Shown here piece after piece: positions 22,791 to 31,038 of a stretch of 50,112 bases of DNA (its first letter is position 1; every line of letters begins with the position of its first letter). The notes under the pieces are model-generated. The model was not told the origin of the DNA. It saw nothing but the letters and a program-made list of their open reading frames with translations, and searched no databases. A program made the translations under genes and the position numbers. Origin of the DNA: DASQHW01 sp038209365 (GTDB taxonomy: Bacteria; Actinomycetota; Acidimicrobiia; IMCC26256; PALSA-610); the NCBI GenBank assembly GCA_038209365.1, contig JBBQXS010000035.1, positions 1-50,112 of the forward strand. Direction: 5' to 3'.

Positions 22791-23894
22791 GTGGACTTCA
22801 CGTTCTCGGCGGATCAGGACGCGCTCCGGGACTCGGTGCGCGCGTTCATGCAGGCCGAGGCGCCGAAGGAGTACGTGCGGCGCATGGCCGAGCACGACGA
22901 GGTGGGGATCACTCCCGAGATCTGGCGCAAGGTCGTCGATCTCGGGTGGACCGGCCTGTTGGTGCCGGAGGAGCAGGGCGGACTCGGCCTCGGTGTGATC
23001 GATGCCGTCGTCGTCCAGGAAGAGATGGGTCGCGCAGTCTTCCCCGGGCCGTACTTCTCCTCGGCGATCGCCGCGACGCTCGCGGCTCGCGCGCTCGTCG
23101 TCGACGAGCTCCTCGAAGGGCTCGCTGCCGGCACGCGTCGGGGCACGGTCGCGATCGACGAGGCCGGGCACGGCGACCCGCTCGAGCGCATCCGCGTACG
23201 CGCGAGCGGAAGAGGATCGCGCTACAAGCTCGACGGCGTGAAGCCGATGGTGATGGACGGCAGCAGCGCCGATTGGGTGCTCGTGCCCGCGCGTACGCGC
23301 GATGGCCTCCAGACGTTTCTGGTCGAGCAGCCGGGCCAGTATGCGCAGGTCGCGCCTGCCCTCGACATCACCCGGAAGTTCGCGCGTCTCGAGTTCGACG
23401 GCACGCGCGCCACGCTCGTGGGTCCGCCCGGCGACCACGCCGAGATTTGGCGACGCATCGCGGACGACGCTGCGGTACTGCTCGCCGCGGAGCTGATCGG
23501 CGTCAGCGAAGCGGCCGATGCGCTGGCACTCGACTACGCGCAGGCACGTGAGGTGTTCGGCAGGCCGCTCTCGAAGTTCCAAGTGACGCGGCACAAGGCG
23601 GTCGACATGCTGCGGGAGATCGAGATCGCTCGGGTGGCGGTGCACTACGCAGCATGGGCGTCAGACGTGGACGCGCCCGACCGCGAGATCTCGGCCGCGA
23701 TGGCCAAGGCGCAATCCGCGAGCGCCGCCAACTACGTGACCGCCGAGTGCATCCAGATCCACGGGGGTGTCGGCTACACCTGGGAGAACGACGCGCACGT
23801 GTTCTTGCGCCGTGCCAAGGTCGACGACCTCCTGCTCGGCGCCCAGACATGGCAACGCGAACGTGTCGCCGACGAGTACTTCGCAACGCTCTGA
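22791..23894 (+). CDS. Acyl-CoA dehydrogenase (second of divergent pair)
   Basis: This 367-residue subunit is shorter than its partner and lacks clear matches to the partner's CQGFSEP loop. The C-terminal half has REVFGRPLSKFQVTRHKAVDM and IQIHGGVGYTWENDAHVFLRRAK, typical of the smaller FadE subunits in heterotetrameric actinobacterial acyl-CoA dehydrogenases. It carries a glutamate in TWEN at the usual active-site loop. GTG 22791 sits six bases after TAACGT, with no ribosome site, which suggests a leaderless mRNA. The MDR gene follows after 36 bases. Confidence 0.9.
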   Translation: MDFTFSADQDALRDSVRAFMQAEAPKEYVRRMAEHDEVGITPEIWRKVVDLGWTGLLVPEEQGGLGLGVIDAVVVQEEMGRAVFPGPYFSSAIAATLAARALVVDELLEGLAAGTRRGTVAIDEAGHGDPLERIRVRASGRGSRYKLDGVKPMVMDGSSADWVLVPARTRDGLQTFLVEQPGQYAQVAPALDITRKFARLEFDGTRATLVGPPGDHAEIWRRIADDAAVLLAAELIGVSEAADALALDYAQAREVFGRPLSKFQVTRHKAVDMLREIEIARVAVHYAAWASDVDAPDREISAAMAKAQSASAANYVTAECIQIHGGVGYTWENDAHVFLRRAKVDDLLLGAQTWQRERVADEYFATL

Positions 23895-23930
23895 CACGCA
23901 GGGTCCCCAACACAGGGAGAGGAAGCGGCG

Positions 23931-24893
23931 ATGAAAGCTGCCGTCTATTACGAGACCGGTTCGCCCGACGTGCTCCGCTACGAGGACGTCCCCGACCCGG
24001 TGTGCGGTGCCGGCATGGTGTTGATCGGCGTCGAGGCGATCAGCATCGAGGGGGGTGACACGCTCAATCGGTTCGGTGGAGAGATGGCGACCACGCCGCA
24101 CGTCGTCGGGTACCAGTGCGCGGGCACGATCCGCGAAGTGGGCGAGGGCGTCACCGACCGGCAGGTCGGCCAGCGGGTCGTCGCCACCATGCTGTGGGGG
24201 TCGCACGCCGAGATCGTCGCGGTGCCGTCGGTCATCACGTGGCCGATCCCGGACGGCGGCGACGTCGTCAAATGCGCGTGCGTGCCGGTGGCGTTCGGGA
24301 CTGCCGACGATTGCCTGTTCGAGTTCGGTCACCTCGCTGCCGGGGAGACGGTGCTGATTCAAGCCGGCGCGGGCGGTGTCGGGATCGCCGCCATTCAGCT
24401 CGCCAAGCGCGCCGGCGCGGCCGTGCTCGCGACGGCGTCGAGCGAGGAGCGGTTGCAGCCCCTGTACGAGCTCGGCATGGATCAAGGCGTCGACTACTCG
24501 CAATCGGGTTGGGTCGACCGGGTGCGCGAGCTCACCGGCGGCAGAGGTGTCGACCTCGTCGTCGACTCCGTAGGCGGCAAGGTCCTGGAGGGAAGCGTGC
24601 AGTGCCTGGCGTATCGCGGGAGATGCATCACCGTCGGGGGTGCCGGCCGTGACGAGCAGCCGCTCGACGTGCGTGCGCTCGGCATGGGCAATCAGTCGAT
24701 CACCGGGGTGTTCCTCGGTGCCGAGATCCTCAACCCTCGCGCGCACGACATGATCCAACGTCACGTCGACGACGTCGCGGCCGGGCGTCTGCGCGTGGTG
24801 GTCGACCGCACCTTCCCGCTCGCGGACGCGGCGGCGGCCCACGCGTACATCGAGAGCCGTCAGGCGGTCGGGCGGGTGGTGCTCATTCCCTGA
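23931..24893 (+). CDS. Medium-chain dehydrogenase/reductase, quinone-oxidoreductase type
   Basis: This 320-residue NADPH-dependent oxidoreductase has the GroES-like fold start MKAAVYYETGSPDVLRYED, VVGYQCAGTIREVGEGV, and the nucleotide-binding AGAGGVGIAAIQLAKRAGA. Zinc-ligand cysteines of alcohol dehydrogenases are missing, so it fits the zinc-independent quinone reductase/enoyl reductase group. An AGGGAGAGG ribosome site precedes ATG 23931. It follows the acyl-CoA dehydrogenase and could act in the same pathway. Its last 34 bases overlap the 3' end of the convergent Gfo/Idh gene. Confidence 0.9.
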   Translation: MKAAVYYETGSPDVLRYEDVPDPVCGAGMVLIGVEAISIEGGDTLNRFGGEMATTPHVVGYQCAGTIREVGEGVTDRQVGQRVVATMLWGSHAEIVAVPSVITWPIPDGGDVVKCACVPVAFGTADDCLFEFGHLAAGETVLIQAGAGGVGIAAIQLAKRAGAAVLATASSEERLQPLYELGMDQGVDYSQSGWVDRVRELTGGRGVDLVVDSVGGKVLEGSVQCLAYRGRCITVGGAGRDEQPLDVRALGMGNQSITGVFLGAEILNPRAHDMIQRHVDDVAAGRLRVVVDRTFPLADAAAAHAYIESRQAVGRVVLIP

Positions 24894-25810
24894 GCACGCA
24901 GACAGATGTCGTGCACGGCGAACACGTGCGCCTGCGCGACCGGCATCGCCCCACTGAGGAACGTGTCAGGCCAGGTCACCGGTTCTCCTGCGCAATGCAT
25001 CGTCTCGACCCGCTCGGCATCGACGAGCGTGATCGTGTCGTCGACCGGCCGTGCTTCGAGTGTGCCTTCGGTGCCCGTCACCGCGAATCGCGTGTCACCC
25101 CACGCGCCGAGCCCCTTGGGCGTGAAGTAGTCGACGCGCGCGTAGCCGGTGCGGCCGTCGGGCGCCCGGAGGAGCATCTCTCCGAGCACCTGCAACCCGG
25201 GATGGTTCGCGTGCCCACTGACGGTCGCCGCGAGCACTTCCGCATCGTCGCCGCCCGTGAACGTGAGGAACTGGTCGACCTGGTGCGCGCCGATGTCGAC
25301 GAGGATGCCGCCGTAGAAGGCAGGATCGAAGAACCACGCCGGCCGGTGTTTCAGGTTCAGCGTGTGGGGGCCGAGGCCGACCGTGTGCACGATCTCGCCG
25401 ATCCTTCCCTCTCGCACGACCCGCTCGGCGCGCAACATCGCCGGCGTGCCGAGACGTTCGCCGAAGACCACGAGATACCGGCGACCGGTCTCGCGTTGCA
25501 CGTCGCGAACGGCTGAGAGCTGTGCCGGCGTGGTGACGCCGGGTTTGTCGGCGACGACGTCCTTGCCGGCGCGCATGGCGTCGATTGCGATCTGCGCACG
25601 CTCGCTCGGGATGGCGGCGGTCACGACGATATCCACATCGTCTCCGAAGGGATCGTCCGCGCGCGCGTCCGGATATTGCGACGCGAGCCACGGGCCGATG
25701 CCTTCGTCTGTCGGCACCAAGGCGACGAGGCGCGCACCGGCGCCGACGAGTCGCTGCGTCAACTCGACGACATGCGCGTGATCGGTACCGACGATCGACA
25801 GAGTGGTCAC
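24860..25810 (-). CDS. Gfo/Idh/MocA-family oxidoreductase
   Basis: This 316-residue NAD(P)-dependent enzyme has an N-terminal Rossmann part (TTLSIVGTDHAHVVELTQRL), the family's DKPGVTT in place of the usual EKP motif, and a C-terminal domain with GGILVDIGAHQVDQFLTFTGG (His in the catalytic GxHxxD position). GTG 25810 is used. It converges with and overlaps the MDR gene by 34 bases. Probable sugar or cyclitol dehydrogenase; substrate not readable. Confidence 0.88.
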   Translation of the reverse strand: MTTLSIVGTDHAHVVELTQRLVGAGARLVALVPTDEGIGPWLASQYPDARADDPFGDDVDIVVTAAIPSERAQIAIDAMRAGKDVVADKPGVTTPAQLSAVRDVQRETGRRYLVVFGERLGTPAMLRAERVVREGRIGEIVHTVGLGPHTLNLKHRPAWFFDPAFYGGILVDIGAHQVDQFLTFTGGDDAEVLAATVSGHANHPGLQVLGEMLLRAPDGRTGYARVDYFTPKGLGAWGDTRFAVTGTEGTLEARPVDDTITLVDAERVETMHCAGEPVTWPDTFLSGAMPVAQAHVFAVHDICLRAQGMSTTRPTA

Positions 25811-25864
25811 GAAGGAGGATTCTTGCAGGATGCGCGGCGTGCGTGGGCTGCTCGAACCCGGTGC

Positions 25865-27052
25865 TCAGGCGGGGCGGCGGGTATTGAGCTCGCGCGCGTT
25901 GTCGCGCATGATGCGCTGCTGGACGGCATCGTCGAACTGCTTCACCTCGACCGCGTAGTCGAGGGGTTTCGGCATACCTTCGATGTGCGGCCAGTCGGAA
26001 CCGAAGATCACTCGGTCGTGACCCATCAGCGCGACGACTTCGTCGACGTCGTCTTCCCAGAACGGGTTCATCCAGACGTTGCGCTTGAATAATTCGACCG
26101 GGTCCTCGCTGAAGTAGCCGGGCATCTTGCGCTCCGTCGAACGAAGCTTCTTGCACAGGTCGCCGAGGAATTCCGAGCCGTTCTCGACGGACGCGACGCG
26201 CACGTTCGGGAACCGCTCGAACAGCTTGTCGAAGACGAGCGTGATCAAGAAGTCGTACGCGGCCCGCTCGATGTGGAACGCCTTCACCGACGGCGCCCAG
26301 CGCCCGTTGCCACTGAAGCCGGCAGCGAAGCCGTCTCCCGCGTAGCCGTTGCTCGAGTATCCGCTGTCGCCGGCGTGCGCGACGACCGTGATCCCCGCCT
26401 CGTTCACCCGCGCCCAGAACGGATCGTTGCGAGGGTCGCTCGCGGGCACCTGACCGTCACGCGTGTGCGGCGCTGCCGGACGCATGACGACCGTGCGCGC
26501 GCCCTTCTCGAGCGCCCACTCCAACTCGGCGATTGCCCAGTCGAGGTCGGCGAGCGTGACGTACGGCGACGCGAAGATGCGTCCCTGGTAGTCGAGTCCC
26601 CAGTCGTCGTCGAGCCAGCGATTGAACGCGCTGAACACAGTCGTGACCGCTTCGATGTCGTGCTTGAGCAGCTCCTCGTAGAGGACGCCGAGGGTTGGGA
26701 ACAGCCAGACGGCTTCGAGGCCGTGCTCGTCGAGGGTGGCGATGCGAGCGTCCCGGTCGCGGTACGCGGACGGGATCGGCTCGCGCTCGCGCAAGAACTC
26801 GTACGGCTGCAGATTGCTCGGGTTGCCGCGGAAGTAGTCGTGCATCGCGCCGGCCTTGGCGACCGGGTCGAACGTGGGATTCACGACGGCGTGGCTGACG
26901 ACGCCGCCGACGACGTGGTACTTGCGGCCGTTGATCTCGCACCACTGCACGCAGCGCTGCTGCATCTTCGGGTCGACGTGCCGGGTGAACGCGTCGAGCG
27001 CCTCGTAGTAGTGGTTGTCGGCGTCGAAGGCGGGATAATCGAGGGCGGTCAC
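25865..27052 (-). CDS. Amidohydrolase family 2 (ACMSD-like) protein
   Basis: This 395-residue TIM-barrel metal hydrolase or decarboxylase has the N-terminal metal site degenerate as FDADNHYYE, ITVVAHAGDSG with the mid-barrel His, VENGSEFLGDL and VIFGSDWPHIEG with the late Asp. It belongs to the ACMSD-type amidohydrolases that are abundant in actinobacterial steroid and aromatic catabolism clusters. GTG 27052 sits six bases after TAGGAT, another leaderless arrangement. It is divergent from the Fe/2OG oxygenase-fae operon, which ends with a second amidohydrolase. Confidence 0.9.
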   Translation of the reverse strand: MTALDYPAFDADNHYYEALDAFTRHVDPKMQQRCVQWCEINGRKYHVVGGVVSHAVVNPTFDPVAKAGAMHDYFRGNPSNLQPYEFLREREPIPSAYRDRDARIATLDEHGLEAVWLFPTLGVLYEELLKHDIEAVTTVFSAFNRWLDDDWGLDYQGRIFASPYVTLADLDWAIAELEWALEKGARTVVMRPAAPHTRDGQVPASDPRNDPFWARVNEAGITVVAHAGDSGYSSNGYAGDGFAAGFSGNGRWAPSVKAFHIERAAYDFLITLVFDKLFERFPNVRVASVENGSEFLGDLCKKLRSTERKMPGYFSEDPVELFKRNVWMNPFWEDDVDEVVALMGHDRVIFGSDWPHIEGMPKPLDYAVEVKQFDDAVQQRIMRDNARELNTRRPA

Positions 27053-27058
27053 CGCGAA

Positions 27059-27064
27059 ATCCTA
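27059..27064 (-). promoter_or_regulatory. Candidate -10 box (TAGGAT), leaderless amidohydrolase
   Basis: TAGGAT read on the minus strand ends six bases before GTG 27052. No ribosome-binding sequence lies between. Confidence 0.45.
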
Positions 27065-27079
27065 CCGACGTTCATTTTC

Positions 27080-27128
27080 GGGTCGACTCCACGCTCCGCT
27101 CCCCTCCGGTCGCTGCGCTGTCGTCTCC
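27080..27128. repeat. Dispersed repeat A, third copy
   Basis: This 49-bp copy differs from the two tandem copies at 18706-18811 at two positions. It lies in the divergent intergenic region between the amidohydrolase and Fe/2OG oxygenase genes, upstream of both candidate -10 boxes. Confidence 0.9.
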
Positions 27129-27138
27129 CGTCGGGACG

Positions 27139-27144
27139 TAGCAT
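27139..27144 (+). promoter_or_regulatory. Candidate -10 box (TAGCAT) of the oxygenase-fae operon
   Basis: TAGCAT lies eight bases before GTG 27153 and fits TANNNT. The mRNA would begin at or one base from the start codon. Confidence 0.4.
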
Positions 27145-27152
27145 CGACGGCC

Positions 27153-27905
27153 GTGCATGACGTCGTGGATCTCGACTGGTCGTTCGTGGATACCGGTCGC
27201 ACGCAGATTCGCGAAACGGGCGCGTGTGAGATACCGGGCTTCGTACGCGCCGGCGCGCTCGCGACGTTCATCGACGACGCCCGCCGCCTGGCGCCGCAGG
27301 CGCACCAAAGTGGTGGCCTGGGCACCGTCTACCTCGGCTTCCCCGACGAATCGTTTCCTCCGGATCACCCTCGCCAGTGGCTCGGCAACTACGGCGTCGG
27401 GGCGGTGGCGTACGACCTGTTCCCTGCCGACTCGCCGATCCGCCGGCTGTACGAGTGGGGCGAGTTGTTGCGCTTCGTCGCCGCAATTCTCGATCTCGAG
27501 GTCATCTATCCGTATGCGGATCCGCTCGGGGCCCTGAATCTCGCGGTGATGACAGAAGGTGACGAGTTGCAGTGGCATTTCGACCAGACCGACTTCGTCG
27601 TGTCGCTCGCGTTGCAGGACGGCGACGAGGGCGGCGACTTCGAGGTCGCACCGATGATCCGCTCCGCCGGGGACGAGCGGTACGACGAGGTCGCGCGTGT
27701 GCTCGCCGGCGACCGCGCGGAAGTGGTGACGCGGCCCATGACGCCGGGCACGCTGCTCGTGTTCGCGGGACGCAATTCTCTGCACCGGGTGTCGCCGATC
27801 CGCGGTACCACGCCCCGCCTCGTGGGCCTTTTCGGCTACGACACGAAGCCGGGCACGATGAGCAGCGAGCTCCTGAAGGAAGTCCGCTACGGGCGGGTGG
27901 CCTGA
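27153..27905 (+). CDS. Fe(II)/2-oxoglutarate-dependent oxygenase
   Basis: This 250-residue protein has the double-stranded beta-helix iron site: H142-x-D144 (WHFDQTDF), distal H211 (NSLHRVSP) and R222 (TTPRLVGLF) for 2-oxoglutarate, with GGDFEVAP between. The Asp is present, so hydroxylation or demethylation is expected rather than halogenation. The N-terminal 130 residues carry ACEIPGFV and a GTVYLGFP block that probably bind substrate. It is first in an operon: the fae-like gene begins two bases after its stop. Fe/2OG enzymes that demethylate release formaldehyde, which would suit that neighbour; the substrate is unknown. Confidence 0.87.
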   Translation: MHDVVDLDWSFVDTGRTQIRETGACEIPGFVRAGALATFIDDARRLAPQAHQSGGLGTVYLGFPDESFPPDHPRQWLGNYGVGAVAYDLFPADSPIRRLYEWGELLRFVAAILDLEVIYPYADPLGALNLAVMTEGDELQWHFDQTDFVVSLALQDGDEGGDFEVAPMIRSAGDERYDEVARVLAGDRAEVVTRPMTPGTLLVFAGRNSLHRVSPIRGTTPRLVGLFGYDTKPGTMSSELLKEVRYGRVA

Positions 27906-27907
27906 AG

Positions 27908-28402
27908 GTGGAGCTGGGCGAGGGATTCGCGGGTGAGGGGCCGAATGCGGCGCACGTCAACACCATGCTCGGCGCGAAGAACGGTCCGGTGGGTGCGGCG
28001 TGGGCGACCTCGCTCGCGACCCCGACGGCCGGGCACACACCGTTCGTCGTCGTCGTGAAGCCGAATGTGGCGGTCAAGCCGATGACGCTCTTCGTCAACA
28101 AGGCCACCGTCGATCCGGCCAACGATGCGCACGCGCACCTCACGTGGGGCGCCGCCCAAGCCGGAGTCGCGGCGGGCGTGACGGACGCACTTCGCAAGGG
28201 TGTCGTCCGCGCCGAAGAGGTCGACGACCTCGTTCTCGTCGTCGCCGTGTGGGTGAACCCAGAGGCCGACGACGAGGACCTCGTGTACGCGAACAACGCG
28301 GAAGCCGTCCTCGCCGCGCTCACCGCCGGACGCGACGACCTGCCGTCGGTCGGCATCGTGCTCGACGCGGGCGCGCCGCAGAACCCATACTTTCGGCGAT
28401 GA
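27908..28402 (+). CDS. Formaldehyde-activating enzyme (Fae)-like protein
   Basis: This 164-residue protein matches the Fae family along its whole length: VELGEGFAGEGPNAAHVNTM at the start, VKPNVAVKPMTLFVNKATV, and WGAAQAGVAAGVTDAL. Fae joins formaldehyde to tetrahydromethanopterin in methylotrophs. By recalled comparison with Methylorubrum Fae, the catalytic His is kept (H16, in AAHVN), the following Asp is Asn, and the Gln in the GPAQ-like segment is kept. GTG 27908 is two bases after the oxygenase stop; CTG 27902 would start MKVELGEG. No methanopterin genes are in the window, so the cofactor could be different. Fae is unusual in this kind of genome. Confidence 0.85.
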   Translation: MELGEGFAGEGPNAAHVNTMLGAKNGPVGAAWATSLATPTAGHTPFVVVVKPNVAVKPMTLFVNKATVDPANDAHAHLTWGAAQAGVAAGVTDALRKGVVRAEEVDDLVLVVAVWVNPEADDEDLVYANNAEAVLAALTAGRDDLPSVGIVLDAGAPQNPYFRR

Positions 28403-28415
28403 GCGGGGCGATGGC

Positions 28416-29135
28416 ATGACGCCCGAGCAAGCGGCGCACGACGCGCGCGGCGCCATCGTGTCGTTGCCGAGCCGATTCATGATGGATCCCGCGACGCATG
28501 CGCGTGGCGCCGAGCTCGGCTTCGAGGGGTTCGACTTCTACGCGGCGGGTCGCGGTGGCGCGCTCGGCGACGTGCCCGCAGACGTGGTGGTGTCGGCGTT
28601 CGTGTTCTTCCCGGCGGCGACGGTGCATGCTGCCTGGGAACGATCCGCCACCGTCATGTCCCGCAGGCAAGCAGCGCAAGAGTGGGCAGCGTGCGCGCAC
28701 ACCTGGGCGCGAGCTCACCTCGGGGACGCGACCGATTGGGCGCGGCTCTCCGATCTCCTCGGACGGGTCGTCTCGACCGCGGATGTCGCCGGTGCGCCGC
28801 TGTTCGCCGCGTGGCGGACGCTCGCCGAACCCCCACGCGCCGATGTGAAGGCGCTCACGATCCACCGGCTGAACGCAGTGCGCGAGCTGCGGGGCGCCCT
28901 GCACGGCGCGGCCGTGCTCACGGTGGGCCTCACGCCTCTCGAAGCGGCGTCGGTATGCGCCCCGCAGATGATCCCGATCATGGGGTGGACCGACGCCCCC
29001 GAGGATCCCGAACCGTTGCGCGATCGGTGGCAGCTCGCCGAGGCGCGTACCGACCGGATGCTCGGCCGACACTTCTCGGTGCTCGACGACACCGAGCGCA
29101 AGGAGCTCGTCGAGGCGCTCGGGAACGCCGAATGA
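28416..29135 (+). CDS. SCO6745-family protein
   Basis: This 239-residue protein resembles the actinobacterial SCO6745 (SalK-like) family: LPSRFMMDPATHARGAELGFEGFDFYAAGRGGALGDVPADVV is split in that family into the same blocks, followed by AFVFFPAATVHAAWE. The family's function is unknown. ATG 28416 is 13 bases after the fae-like stop. Its own stop overlaps the next start by four bases (ATGA). Gene order suggests it takes part in the same pathway as the oxygenase, Fae-like protein and amidohydrolase. Confidence 0.85.
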   Translation: MTPEQAAHDARGAIVSLPSRFMMDPATHARGAELGFEGFDFYAAGRGGALGDVPADVVVSAFVFFPAATVHAAWERSATVMSRRQAAQEWAACAHTWARAHLGDATDWARLSDLLGRVVSTADVAGAPLFAAWRTLAEPPRADVKALTIHRLNAVRELRGALHGAAVLTVGLTPLEAASVCAPQMIPIMGWTDAPEDPEPLRDRWQLAEARTDRMLGRHFSVLDDTERKELVEALGNAE

Positions 29136-30400
29136 CCGGCGATGAGCTCATCCTCGTCTCGGTCGACGATCACATCTGCGAGCCCGCAGACATGTTCGAT
29201 GCCCACGTCCCGCAGAAATATCGCGACCGGGCACCGCGTGTCGTCGAGGAAGCCAACGGTTCGCAACAGTGGTACTACGGCGACATCCGCGGACGAAACC
29301 TCGGGCTGAACGCGGTCGCCGGCAAACCGCCGGAGATGTTCAACGTCGACCCTCTGCGCTACGAGCACATGCGTCCCGGTTGCTACGAAGTCGACGCGCG
29401 GGTCCTCGACATGTCGGCCGGCGGTCAGCTCGCGGGGCTCAACTTCCCGAACTGGACGGGTTTCTCGGGGCAGGTGCTCAACCAGGGTCCCGATCGCGAT
29501 GTGAACGTCGCCATGATCAGGGCCTACAACGACTGGCACGTCGATGAGTGGTGCGGCGCGTATCCCGAGCGCTTCATCCCGTGCGGGATGCTCCCGCTGT
29601 TCGACGTCGACGAGGCGGCGCGGGAAGTCCGGCGACTCGCCGGCAAGGGATGCCATGCCGTGACGTTCTCCGAGAACCCCGCGGGACTCGGGATGCCGAG
29701 CATCCACACCGACGCCTGGGATGCATTGTTCGCGGCGTGTGCCGAGACGGGCACGGTCCTGTGCTGCCACGTCGGCTCCTCCTCGAAGAGCGTTTCCACG
29801 TCGCCCGACGCGCCCGCACCCGTGCCGATGAACCTTTCGAGCGTGATGGCGATCTACACCCTCGGCGACCTCCTCTGGGCGCCGTTCTGGCATCGATTCC
29901 CCACGCTGCGCTTCGCACTCACCGAGGGCGACATCGGATGGATTCCGTATTTCCTCTGGCGCGCCGAGCACACCCTCGACCGGCACAACGGGTGGATGCG
30001 CCACGATCCGCCGCAAGGGTTGTCACCGACCGAGCTCTTCCACGAACGAATTCTTTGCTGTTTCATCGCGGATCGCATAGGTGTGAAGCTGCTCGACGAG
30101 TTCAATGTCGACAATGTGTGCTGGGAGAGCGACTATCCGCACTCCGACAGCTCTTGGCCGAACGCTCCCGAGCGTCTCGCCGAGCTGTTCGACGGCTTGG
30201 CCGACGACGTCGTCGCGCGGATCACCCACCGCAACGCCATGCACCACTTCCGGTTCGACCCCTTCGCGCGGCGTGCGCCCGAGCGTTGCACGGCCGGAGC
30301 GCTCCGACGCGAGGCGAGCGACGTCGACACCGTGACGCGAGCGGGCCGGCCGGCCGATGAACGAGATCTGGCGAGCTGGCAACGCCTCACCCGTCGGTGA
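29132..30400 (+). CDS. Amidohydrolase family 2 (ACMSD-like) protein
   Basis: This 422-residue TIM-barrel protein has VDDHICEPADMF (metal site), VLCCHVGSSSKS, LTEGDIGWIPYFLWR and VCWESDYPHSDSSWPNAP with the late Asp. It is a longer relative of the amidohydrolase at 25865-27052 and like many amidohydrolases in actinobacterial catabolic clusters. ATG 29132 overlaps the SCO6745-family stop, so it ends the four-gene operon. It would hydrolyse or decarboxylate an intermediate; which one is unknown. Confidence 0.9.
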   Translation: MTGDELILVSVDDHICEPADMFDAHVPQKYRDRAPRVVEEANGSQQWYYGDIRGRNLGLNAVAGKPPEMFNVDPLRYEHMRPGCYEVDARVLDMSAGGQLAGLNFPNWTGFSGQVLNQGPDRDVNVAMIRAYNDWHVDEWCGAYPERFIPCGMLPLFDVDEAAREVRRLAGKGCHAVTFSENPAGLGMPSIHTDAWDALFAACAETGTVLCCHVGSSSKSVSTSPDAPAPVPMNLSSVMAIYTLGDLLWAPFWHRFPTLRFALTEGDIGWIPYFLWRAEHTLDRHNGWMRHDPPQGLSPTELFHERILCCFIADRIGVKLLDEFNVDNVCWESDYPHSDSSWPNAPERLAELFDGLADDVVARITHRNAMHHFRFDPFARRAPERCTAGALRREASDVDTVTRAGRPADERDLASWQRLTRR

Positions 30401-30429
30401 CCGCCGTTCGCCCGCCCGCGCGGACGACC

Positions 30430-30435
30430 TACACT
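30430..30435 (+). promoter_or_regulatory. Candidate -10 box (TACACT), leaderless tatA
   Basis: TACACT ends six bases before ATG 30442. A TTCGCC element lies 17 bp upstream (30407-30412). No ribosome site fits between the box and the ATG, so the transcript should begin at the start codon. Confidence 0.55.
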
Positions 30436-30441
30436 CGCGTC

Positions 30442-30621
30442 ATGCCTGGTGGACCCGAATGGATCGTCATTCTTCTGGTCGTTCTCGTCATCTTCGGTGG
30501 TTCGCAGCTGCCGAAGCTCGCTCGTGGTCTCGGCTCGGCGCAGCGCGAGTTCAAGAAGGGCCTCGAAGAGGGCGCCGACGAAGACGGCAAGGGCTCCGAG
30601 AAGTCCAAGAAGCCTGAGTAA
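30442..30621 (+). CDS. tatA: Twin-arginine translocase subunit TatA/E
   Basis: This 59-residue protein has one membrane helix (PEWIVILLVVLVIFG), the FG hinge, then the amphipathic helix SQLPKLARGLGSAQREFKKGL and a charged tail (DEDGKGSEKSKK). This is the full TatA layout: it forms the pore-associated oligomer exporting folded proteins. No tatB or tatC is nearby. Leaderless start at ATG 30442. Confidence 0.93.
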   Translation: MPGGPEWIVILLVVLVIFGGSQLPKLARGLGSAQREFKKGLEEGADEDGKGSEKSKKPE

Positions 30622-30635
30622 CGCGAAGTCGCGCG

Positions 30636-31007
30636 TCAGCCCGCGAAGCGCCGACGGACGTCGATGCTCTCGCGTTGCGCCGTGACGTCGTGCGCATCGT
30701 CCAGCGAACGCACCTCTGACGCGACGAGTTCGGAGACCGCCGAAAAGGCGAACGCCTCGGCGACCGGCGCCCACGTCCGCGGAATTGCACGACGGGCGGC
30801 GACGACTCCGCAGGCCACCCAGAAGCCGATGCACCACGGGCATTCGGAGAGCTCGACGAGCTTCCGGTGACCGCCTCGGCGCAGGCGGTCCACGATTGCA
30901 CCCCGTTGGCGGTCGACGATGCCGTCACTCACGAGCAGCCGCGTGACGCGATACGCCGCGAGTGCGTCGAGGACGAGGTCGGCGGTCGGATTCGTTTGGC
31001 GCGCCAT
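30636..31007 (-). CDS. DUF1360 protein
   Basis: This 123-residue protein contains LDALAAYRVTRLLVSDGI, a ELSECPWCIGFWVACGVVAA segment with the family's CPWC..FW pattern, and a membrane-like stretch. DUF1360 proteins are small, usually membrane-associated, and of unknown function. ATG 31007 begins the recognisable part; a longer reading to 31160 adds an arginine-rich shadow. It converges with tatA (14 bases apart). Confidence 0.82.
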   Translation of the reverse strand: MARQTNPTADLVLDALAAYRVTRLLVSDGIVDRQRGAIVDRLRRGGHRKLVELSECPWCIGFWVACGVVAARRAIPRTWAPVAEAFAFSAVSELVASEVRSLDDAHDVTAQRESIDVRRRFAG

Positions 31008-31038
31008 GAGCGTGCGGCGTACCCCGAAACTTCGAGTG

